DNA of 7,875 bases from Lentisphaerota bacterium. GTDB lineage: Bacteria > Verrucomicrobiota > Kiritimatiellia > UBA8416 > JAFGTH01. A model generated the notes under the pieces. It worked only from the letters and a program-made list of their open reading frames with translations. It was not told where the DNA came from and did not search any database. The position numbers and the translations under genes are program-made. This document shows, piece by piece, positions 1 through 5,227 of the stretch. Numbering within the stretch: position 1 is the stretch's first letter; every line of letters begins with the position of its first letter. Location of the stretch: positions 1 to 7,875 of the forward strand of contig JAFGTH010000236.1 of the NCBI GenBank assembly GCA_016934225.1. Reading direction: 5' to 3'.

Positions 1-340
1 CAACGCAGTCGTGTTTGGCGCGGCCCCGGAACCCCCTTATTTCCGCCGCGAACAAAAGAAAATTCGTGACGGTCATTGATTCGTAGGCCGGCGCGTTTTC
101 AGGAAGATAGCCAATTTGCTTTTTGGCCTCAACCGGGTTATCGGTTATGTCATATCCGCATATCGTTGCCGAACCGCCATTGGGCGGTAGATACCCTGTG
201 ATCATTCTCATAGTGCTGGTTTTGCCGGCGCCATTTGGACCAAGAAAACCCAATACTTCTCCCTTTTCCACCTTGAAAGAGACACCGCGAACCGCATCTA
301 TTGTTCCAAATCTCTTACGAAGATCTTTTGCTTCAATCAT
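1..340 (-). CDS. ABC-2 type transporter ATP-binding protein (GldA-like), N-terminal part, runs off left edge
   Basis: Only the first 113 codons are present; the gene continues beyond base 1. The protein begins MIEAKDLRKRFG and has the Walker A motif GPNGAGKT at residues 34-41, followed by TSTMRMITGYLPPNGG. Next comes IGYLPENAPAYESMTV, in which the usual Q-loop glutamine is Glu81, as is common in the GldA/CcmA-like ATPases of ABC-2 exporters. The ABC signature, Walker B and H-loop would lie off the window. It should power a membrane permease, usually encoded next; the substrate cannot be told from this half. The ATG at 338-340 has a GGAGG eight bases upstream, which fixes the start. It follows the HtrA gene on the same strand after 151 bases, so it may share that transcript or use its own promoter. 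Confidence 0.9.
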   Translation of the reverse strand, partial: MIEAKDLRKRFGTIDAVRGVSFKVEKGEVLGFLGPNGAGKTSTMRMITGYLPPNGGSATICGYDITDNPVEAKKQIGYLPENAPAYESMTVTNFLLFAAEIRGFRGRAKHDCV

Positions 341-389
341 TCCGCCAACCTCCGCTTCTGAATTATTTTCAATATCCGATACCCATCCG

Positions 390-419
390 ATTTTACCGTG
401 TCCGATTAGTTAGACTTAA
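390..419 (-). promoter_or_regulatory. Weak candidate sigma-70-type promoter for the ABC ATPase gene
   Basis: On the minus strand TTAAGT (414-419) and TAAAAT (390-395) are separated by 18 bases. The -10 matches five of six consensus positions, the -35 only three. Three direct copies of ATCGGA (401-406, 386-391, 375-380) lie around and just downstream of the -10. It sits 50 bases before the start codon. This is a match by eye only and may be chance. Confidence 0.25.
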
Positions 420-424
420 CCATT

Positions 425-445
425 CTTTTCCATTGACCGGAAAAG
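425..445. repeat. Inverted repeat (7-bp arms, 7-base loop) between HtrA and ABC genes
   Basis: CTTTTCC (425-431) and GGAAAAG (439-445) are perfect reverse complements around a seven-base loop. With a two-base bulge the stem extends by ATT/AAT. No run of U follows on either strand, so it is not a classic intrinsic terminator. It may be a processing or stability hairpin in the minus-strand transcript, or a protein-binding site. Confidence 0.45.
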
Positions 446-491
446 TGAATTCTCCACATGAACGGATTGCTTTCAAGGTTTTTCGACACAA

Positions 492-1931
492 TCATTTGTT
501 TAACACAACCAGCCACGAATAATTTCTGTTACGTACCACCAGTAACAGGCGCTTGGATTTCTCGAATGCGCTTAAAGTATCGGCAAATTCATTGATATTC
601 TTAATTTTTTTGTCGTTTACGCCGGAAATTACCATTCCGGCCCTGATTCGCGCCCTGTCAGCCGGGCCGCCCGGAGTTACCTCGGTTACAAGTACGCCTG
701 ATTCGACTTCATAGCCAAGTTTTTCCGAAAGTTCAGGAGTAATATCCTGTAACTTCATGCCCAGCGATTCCTCGGTGCCGGACACAGTTGAGGATGACGA
801 TGTCGTTTCGTCGGGCAATGTTCCGGTCTTGACTGTCAGCGCTGTTTTTTTACCGTCGCGCAATATTTGAAGTTTCAAATTTGTTCCCGGCGGATTAGAG
901 GACACCATGTTTCTGAAGGAAGAGGGGTCGGTTACTTTCTTGCCGTTTAATTCAAGGACTATGTCCCGAGCCTTCAGGCCGGCCGTGTCAGCAGGCGAAT
1001 CCTTCACGACCTCTGCTATTACTATTCCTGCAGGTTGATTCATTCCGAAATATTCAGCCAGATCTTTTGTAACCTCCTGCGGATACACACCCAGATATCC
1101 TCGAACAACTTTTCCTGTTTTGATGAGCTGATCTTTAATGTCTTTGGCCATATTTATTGGGATCGCAAAACCAATACCCATGTAGCCTCCGCTTTGACTG
1201 TATATGGCCGTATTGATGCCAATGGCCTTGCCTTCGATATTAAGAAGAGGTCCTCCTGAATTGCCTGGATTGATTGCCGCATCGGTTTGTATAAAATCCT
1301 CGTAGTCAGCGATTCTGTTTTCAAGACTGCGGCCTTTTGCGCTTATCACGCCGACGGTGACGGTTTCCGTCAGTCCGAACGGATTCCCAATAGCAATAAC
1401 CCATTCTCCGATGTTAATTTCTGACGAATCGCCCAGTTCGAGAAAAGGCAGATCATCGGCATCTATTTTGATTACCGCGACTTCGGATTTCGGATCGGAG
1501 CCAATCCGTCTGGCGTCGAATTCGCGTCCGTCGCTCAAAGTGACTTTAATACTGTCGGCATCGCCTACAACGTGATTATTCGTAAGAATGTATCCGTCTT
1601 TTGAGATCAGGAAACCGGATCCTGCGCCTTTTTGAATGAATTGCCGCGGTTGTTGCTGGAACCTTGGGCTTTGCCTGAAGAAGCGATGGATGAAATCATC
1701 ACCGAAGAATTCGAATGGATCGTTATAAGCATATGGCTGTATTCCGGCGACGATGGATTTCTCGACAGTCACAAAAACCACTGCCGGTGTTGCGTGTTTG
1801 GCGACCGACGCAAAAGCTTTGCTCGTTTGCTTAAGAACCGATATGTCCGGTGTCGTTTCACCTGTTCCTGGAGTTGCCAGAAGAGTTACGATTATGAGCG
1901 TGGTCATCATTCTTATACAGGTTCTTTTCAT
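492..1931 (-). CDS. Periplasmic Do/HtrA-family serine endoprotease with two PDZ domains
   Basis: This 479-residue protein has the full length and plan of DegP/DegQ. A signal peptide (basic start, hydrophobic residues about 8-20, likely cut near 24) exports it to the periplasm. A Q-rich, DPF-containing LA-like loop lies at about 70-100 and the trypsin-like domain at about 101-270. His120 is in TNNHVV and Ser225 in NPGNSGGPLL, the same 105-residue separation as in E. coli DegP (His105/Ser210). The triad Asp position is Glu150 (DPKSEVAVIKI, where DegP has SDIALI). PDZ1 spans about 277-370 and PDZ2 about 388-475, separated by a Ser/Thr-rich linker. The family degrades or refolds damaged envelope proteins. 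A GGAGA eight bases before the ATG supports the start. It lies 38 bases downstream of the Hsp20 gene on the same strand, almost certainly in one operon. The order is like DegP, but I cannot choose degP, degQ or mucD, so no symbol is given. Confidence 0.95.
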   Translation of the reverse strand: MKRTCIRMMTTLIIVTLLATPGTGETTPDISVLKQTSKAFASVAKHATPAVVFVTVEKSIVAGIQPYAYNDPFEFFGDDFIHRFFRQSPRFQQQPRQFIQKGAGSGFLISKDGYILTNNHVVGDADSIKVTLSDGREFDARRIGSDPKSEVAVIKIDADDLPFLELGDSSEINIGEWVIAIGNPFGLTETVTVGVISAKGRSLENRIADYEDFIQTDAAINPGNSGGPLLNIEGKAIGINTAIYSQSGGYMGIGFAIPINMAKDIKDQLIKTGKVVRGYLGVYPQEVTKDLAEYFGMNQPAGIVIAEVVKDSPADTAGLKARDIVLELNGKKVTDPSSFRNMVSSNPPGTNLKLQILRDGKKTALTVKTGTLPDETTSSSSTVSGTEESLGMKLQDITPELSEKLGYEVESGVLVTEVTPGGPADRARIRAGMVISGVNDKKIKNINEFADTLSAFEKSKRLLLVVRNRNYSWLVVLNK

Positions 1932-1969
1932 AATCTTTCTCCGGTTTGCGTATATATTATGTTCGTGTG

Positions 1970-2572
1970 TTACAGAATATCCAACGTTTGCTGCCGCTGC
2001 TGAGAATCCTGGTCTTTCGCTTTTGGCAGAACAACTTTTAGAACGCCGTTGGTCATGACGGCCTGTGGCTTCTCATGATTGCCGACCGGCCCCGGCAACC
2101 ATATTCTTCTTTCGTAAATGTGTGACCCGGTATTTAGCAATGAATCATGACTGGATACCGTCAGAAGTCGTCCGTGAAGCTTTACCTGGAAATCCGACAG
2201 CGTTGCCCCGGGCATGCTGAAAATTACGACGTAATTATGTTCTCCTTCGCGCATATCCATCGTCGGAGACGGCAGCAAAGAATTCCATCCTTCATCAAAA
2301 GCCATCCAGCTATCCAACACTTCAAATTCACTCAACGCATGCTGCATCATATGATTCATCCTTTTGCGCATATCGTTTGCCGACTTTGGCATCCATGGAT
2401 CATCATGGAAAGCCGACGCTTGTTGTCTTTCAACAATGAGTTGTGTGCCGGGATGTACCTTGTCCGGATTTGTTTTTCCGGCATGCCAAATCATGGCAAC
2501 AATCGTCAGTTGCAATACAAGAATCAGAGCCGTCATGATTCTGTCGAAAGTAATAAATTGTGAGTTTTTCAT
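1970..2572 (-). CDS. Membrane-anchored small heat-shock protein (Hsp20/alpha-crystallin domain)
   Basis: With the ATG at 2570-2572 this is a 200-residue protein. Residues about 13-31 (MTALILVLQLTIVAMIW...) form one hydrophobic segment, either a signal anchor or an uncleaved signal, so the body is probably periplasmic. A Met-rich helix follows (MRKRMNHMMQHALSEFEVLD). From about 103 to 187 there is an alpha-crystallin domain: MREGEHNYVVIFSMPGA, FQVKLHGRLLTVSS, and the hallmark NGVLKVVLPKA near the end. The C-tail (DQDSQQRQQTLDIL) lacks a clear I-x-I motif. Small heat-shock proteins hold unfolding clients without ATP; next to HtrA this suggests envelope holdase plus protease. The start is uncertain: the frame stays open to a GTG at 2671, and an inner ATG at 2536 (188 residues) fits the predicted sigma-54 transcription start better. 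None of the three has a clear Shine-Dalgarno sequence. Confidence 0.85.
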   Translation of the reverse strand: MKNSQFITFDRIMTALILVLQLTIVAMIWHAGKTNPDKVHPGTQLIVERQQASAFHDDPWMPKSANDMRKRMNHMMQHALSEFEVLDSWMAFDEGWNSLLPSPTMDMREGEHNYVVIFSMPGATLSDFQVKLHGRLLTVSSHDSLLNTGSHIYERRIWLPGPVGNHEKPQAVMTNGVLKVVLPKAKDQDSQQRQQTLDIL

Positions 2573-2587
2573 AACGCTTGATGATAA

Positions 2588-2604
2588 CGCAAATACTGTG
2601 CCAA
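2588..2604 (-). promoter_or_regulatory. Sigma-54 (-24/-12) promoter for the Hsp20-HtrA operon
   Basis: The minus strand reads TTGGCACAGTATTTGCG against the consensus YTGGCACG-N4-TTGCW. GG (2602-2601) and GC (2590-2589) are separated by exactly ten bases, the spacing sigma-54 requires. TGGCAC and TTGC are perfect; the two mismatches are A for G after TGGCAC and G for W at the end. Transcription would start near base 2577, reading into the Hsp20 gene. At equal base frequencies the fixed ten bases with this spacing are expected about 0.015 times in both strands of the window, so chance is possible but unlikely. Confidence 0.65.
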
Positions 2605-2606
2605 CC

Positions 2607-2624
2607 GAAAAACATCTGTTTTTC
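2607..2624. promoter_or_regulatory. 18-bp palindrome adjoining the -24 element, possible operator
   Basis: GAAAAACA (2607-2614) and TGTTTTTC (2617-2624) are perfect inverted arms around TC. It begins five bases upstream of the GG of the predicted sigma-54 promoter, centred near -38. That is closer than most activator sites of the NtrC family, so a repressor or auxiliary factor site is as likely. An AT-rich hairpin of this kind is too weak to be a convincing terminator. Confidence 0.4.
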
Positions 2625-2666
2625 TCAAATAATTTTGTTTTCAGACAACTTTTGCCATGACATTCA

Positions 2667-2682
2667 GTCACAATAGCGTGAC
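2667..2682. promoter_or_regulatory. GTCAC-N6-GTGAC palindrome, possible upstream activator site
   Basis: GTCAC (2667-2671) and GTGAC (2678-2682) form an inverted repeat centred about 98 bases upstream of the predicted sigma-54 transcription start. NtrC-family activators typically bind palindromes about 80-150 bases upstream. A second, overlapping short palindrome, GACAA-T-TTGTC, lies at 2680-2690. The half-sites point opposite to the CRP consensus (TGTGA-N6-TCACA). The binding protein is unknown. Confidence 0.4.
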
Positions 2683-2695
2683 AATTTGTCCGACT

Positions 2696-2723
2696 TTTAC
2701 TCTGTTATTAATGGCGCTATATT
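2696..2723 (+). promoter_or_regulatory. Candidate sigma-70-type promoter for the sialidase gene
   Basis: TTTACT (2696-2701) and TATATT (2718-2723) are 16 bases apart, with four and five of six consensus matches. Transcription would start near 2730, leaving a short leader that still contains the GGAG ribosome-binding site at 2735-2738. It lies back to back with the sigma-54 promoter and overlaps none of the palindromes. The assignment is by eye. Confidence 0.3.
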
Positions 2724-2746
2724 CAAATTAAAATGGAGATGTTTTT

Positions 2747-3820
2747 ATGTCTCTTGGCAAAACTGTTTTAGAATTGAAACCGTCCCAAAAAAATCCGCGC
2801 AATTCAGAGGGCGCTTTTGCAGTCTTGTCAGATGGCCGCCTGATGTTTTTGTACACGCATTTCACAGGTGGCAGAGGGGATCATGACCCAGCTCTTCTTG
2901 CCGCACGGTATTCGAGCGATGGCGGATGTACCTGGACAAAAAAAGATCGGGTTGTGCTTAAAAACGAAGCGAGGAGCAACATTATGTCCGTTTCACTGCT
3001 TCGCCTGCAATGCGGGGAATTGGCCATGTTTTATCTTAGAAAAAACAGTATTTGCGACTGTCGCCCGCATGTTCGCTTTTCCCGTGACGATGGAGAAACC
3101 TGGAGCGCCGCGCGGCCGGTAGTTCGAGCGCCTGGTTATTTCATTCTTAACAACGATCGCGTAATTCAACTGCGGAACGGTCGTCTGATAGCGCCGACAG
3201 CTTATCACCGGAACATACCCGCCCATAGCGGCAAAGGATTTGAAATAGATGCACGCGCCATTGCCTTATGGAATCTGTCCGATGACGACGGGAAAACATG
3301 GCGTGAATCCGAAGTCTGGCGTGCGTTGCCGGCTGACAGTAGGTCGGGTTTGCAGGAGCCAGGAGTCGTGGAGCTCGCCGACGGACGTATCTTTTCCTGG
3401 GCTCGGACAACGACAGGCTGTCAGTGGGGCATGTATTCTTATGATAACGGTGTTACATGGACAGAACCTGCGCCGACGGAATTTCGTTCACCATGCTCGC
3501 CAATGTCTGTCAAATCCATTCCGGGAACGGAGCATTTACTGGCGGTCTGGAATGATCATTCTGGCCGATTTCCGATTGTTGGAGAAAAACCAATCTTTGG
3601 ACCGAGACGGCCTTTAGCCTTAGCGATCAGCCGCGACAACGGCATGACATGGATGAACCATCTCGTTGTTGAAAATGATCCGACACGTTGTTATTGTTAC
3701 ACTGCCATTTGTTTTCCAGACGATAAATACGCGCTTCTGGCGTACGGCGCCGGAAAGAACGGGCATTGTCTTGGTCATTTGCGCATTAAACGTATTCCCA
3801 TTGCCGCTTTTTATCGTTAG
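2747..3820 (+). CDS. Sialidase/neuraminidase-family (BNR repeat) protein, no signal peptide
   Basis: This 357-residue protein is a six-bladed beta-propeller candidate with five Asp boxes (S-x-D-x-G-x-x-W) starting at residues 56, 112, 178, 231 and 295. Conserved family segments are NPRNSEGAF (16-24), GDHDPALLAARYS (44-56), CRPHVRFS (105-112), NNDRVIQL (135-142), LQEPGVVEL (202-210), FRSPCSPMSV (246-255) and YCYTAI (316-321). Glu204, several arginines and the tyrosines of YCYTAI are candidates for the sialidase Arg cluster, Glu and Tyr. The family cuts terminal sialic acid or related sugars, but many members of this branch are uncharacterised, so the substrate is not certain. There is no signal peptide or membrane segment, so it should be cytoplasmic and act on imported glycans. 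A GGAG eight bases before the ATG sets the start. The next gene follows after 17 bases on the same strand. Confidence 0.85.
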   Translation: MSLGKTVLELKPSQKNPRNSEGAFAVLSDGRLMFLYTHFTGGRGDHDPALLAARYSSDGGCTWTKKDRVVLKNEARSNIMSVSLLRLQCGELAMFYLRKNSICDCRPHVRFSRDDGETWSAARPVVRAPGYFILNNDRVIQLRNGRLIAPTAYHRNIPAHSGKGFEIDARAIALWNLSDDDGKTWRESEVWRALPADSRSGLQEPGVVELADGRIFSWARTTTGCQWGMYSYDNGVTWTEPAPTEFRSPCSPMSVKSIPGTEHLLAVWNDHSGRFPIVGEKPIFGPRRPLALAISRDNGMTWMNHLVVENDPTRCYCYTAICFPDDKYALLAYGAGKNGHCLGHLRIKRIPIAAFYR

Positions 3821-3837
3821 GTTGGATTGTAGAAACA

Positions 3838-5076
3838 ATGAACGCCAGAAAAATTATAGAACTCAATCTTGAATGGTTTAAACAGTCCGGTGTTATGCGT
3901 CCTGCCGACGGTTTCTGGGGGGTAGCCGAGCGCGTTGCACTACTTGGCGGCAACGAAGCGGCGGCGAAAATCAAGGAGCGTTTTCCTGTTTTTACCATGG
4001 TTCGGCCGAATGTAGCTGTTATCGAGCATCGCCGTGCCGATTGTACAATGCAGACAGCATATTTATTTGATCTCGCCGCTGATTGGTTTGTTTCGTCGTC
4101 ATTTCGCGAGACGGCCGAAAATCTGATCGGTTATCTTGTGAACAGAAGCGGATTGCGTAACTGCAGCAAATCGGACGAACGTTGCGGGCTTTGGGGATGG
4201 GCCGCGCCCATACGAATGGACGCATACTGGACTGACGACAACTCATGGGTGGCGACAATTTTGATGTTGCTCGCGAATCGGAAAAGACCGGAGTTGCGCG
4301 ATTTGGGTTTGCAAACAGCGAAAGGTCTGTACTGTTATGTCAAACCATATCTCGATAACTTGTCGGAAAAGGGTTTGGACACGGAAATTGAAGAGGAAGA
4401 ACCGCGTGTTGCCGGAATCAAACTGAATCCGCATTGGATAGGTCTTGTTACAATGGCGTTGGCGCATGCCTCAAAAACAGACGATACATTGCCTTATGCG
4501 CAACTGGCGGAACAATATTATGCGCTTGTTCTTGGCGGGCCCCCTGCAGTTGACAAGATGTACAGAGATGTCGCTCAAAACGGTTTGAAATGGTCGTTGT
4601 CCGAATACGCGTATCTTGCTTTGACGGCATCAATTTGCGCGCGTCAATTCAAATCCGAATTGATTCGAAATGTTGCGCGCACAGCGGCCAATGCGCTGGT
4701 CAACAATCAGCAATCCGACGGTCATTGGGCGGCTCAGCATATAGAATCGCCTGCCGCCGCCAATTTGTCCGATTTGATTTATACCGACAATTGGGCCGCT
4801 CTCGGCTTGTATCACGCCTGGCTGTTGTTTGATCACGATTCCAAATATAGACAATCGTTGGATCGGCTTTTCGGTTTCCTTGCCGATATTCAGGATCGTG
4901 ATCCTGATCCGGTTTTTCGCGGATGTTGGCGCGGAATGTACGATACCAATATCGGCACATGGGGCGGCGGGGACCGATACGAAGGCGGAGCCAATAGTAT
5001 ATATACAGGCTGGACCAATGCGCCTGTAGCGTTGTCTTTTCTGCTTGATGCCAGCGGCGAAACGCTGTTCGCATAA
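3838..5076 (+). CDS. Unassigned protein, probable alpha/alpha-toroid (six-hairpin glycosidase-like)
   Basis: I do not recognise a named family for this 412-residue protein. It is rich in amphipathic helices with recurring aromatic motifs at their ends: DAYWTDDNSWVATILMLL (128-145), NPHWIGLVTMALAHA (197-211), DGHWAAQH (294-301) and YTDNWAALGLYHAWLL (315-330). It ends with a Gly/Trp-rich segment, GTWGGGDRYEGGANSIYTGW (373-392). Repeated helix pairs with buried W, D and H at the mouth are typical of six-hairpin glycoside hydrolases, polysaccharide lyases and N-acylglucosamine 2-epimerase-like toroids. An acidic run (EIEEEEP) lies at 183-189. There is no signal peptide. Seventeen bases after a sialidase-family gene on the same strand, it probably acts on the same glycan. 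The ATG has only a weak upstream GGAT, which fits translation coupled to the gene before it. Confidence 0.75.
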   Translation: MNARKIIELNLEWFKQSGVMRPADGFWGVAERVALLGGNEAAAKIKERFPVFTMVRPNVAVIEHRRADCTMQTAYLFDLAADWFVSSSFRETAENLIGYLVNRSGLRNCSKSDERCGLWGWAAPIRMDAYWTDDNSWVATILMLLANRKRPELRDLGLQTAKGLYCYVKPYLDNLSEKGLDTEIEEEEPRVAGIKLNPHWIGLVTMALAHASKTDDTLPYAQLAEQYYALVLGGPPAVDKMYRDVAQNGLKWSLSEYAYLALTASICARQFKSELIRNVARTAANALVNNQQSDGHWAAQHIESPAAANLSDLIYTDNWAALGLYHAWLLFDHDSKYRQSLDRLFGFLADIQDRDPDPVFRGCWRGMYDTNIGTWGGGDRYEGGANSIYTGWTNAPVALSFLLDASGETLFA

Positions 5077-5153
5077 ATATGCGACGCGATATTACCACGA
5101 TCTTTGAGACAGACCTCAGGTTGATTTCATAAAGACATTATTGTGTCCTTTGC

Positions 5154-5182
5154 TTGCCCGTTAAGAGAACAAAGCATATTAT
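5154..5182 (+). promoter_or_regulatory. Candidate sigma-70-type promoter for the histidine kinase operon
   Basis: TTGCCC (5154-5159) and TATTAT (5177-5182) are separated by 17 bases, with four and five of six consensus matches. The start would be near 5189, about 39 bases before the kinase ATG. The -10 lies inside the inverted repeat at 5170-5194, so binding there could block or modulate initiation. Confidence 0.4.
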
Positions 5183-5194
5183 CATAATACTTTG
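5170..5194. repeat. Inverted repeat over the -10 region of the kinase promoter
   Basis: CAAAG (5170-5174) pairs with CTTTG (5190-5194), and TATTAT (5177-5182) with ATAATA (5184-5189) around a single C; a two-base CA bulge breaks the left arm. The AT-rich symmetry overlaps the predicted -10, which suits an operator. It is followed by two TATCGG copies (5197-5202 and 5207-5212) exactly ten bases apart, one helical turn. Confidence 0.35.
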
Positions 5195-5227
5195 CATATC
5201 GGCTCTTATCGGATTTAATAAGATATT

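Larger units (their letters stand above)
5077..5227. other. Intergenic region between the glycan genes and the two-component system
   Basis: No gene is seen in these 151 bases. A small palindrome, ACCTCAGGT (5113-5121), has no U-run and is not a convincing terminator. The right half holds the promoter candidate and repeats listed separately. Confidence 0.5.

Noticed and set aside
425..445. Intrinsic terminator after the HtrA gene
   Set aside because: The hairpin is real but no U-run follows on either strand, so it is listed only as an inverted repeat.
2573..2671. 33-codon upstream extension of the Hsp20 frame from a GTG
   Set aside because: The extension carries no recognisable conservation or ribosome site, crosses the sigma-54 promoter and both palindromes, and would bury the hydrophobic segment inside the protein.
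2667..2682. CRP/FNR-type site
   Set aside because: The half-sites are in the opposite order (GTCAC...GTGAC rather than TGTGA...TCACA).
4700..5098. 132-codon open frame on the minus strand inside the toroid gene
   Set aside because: It is antisense to a well-supported gene, is rich in Arg and Trp as expected of a shadow frame, and shows no domain or ribosome-binding site.
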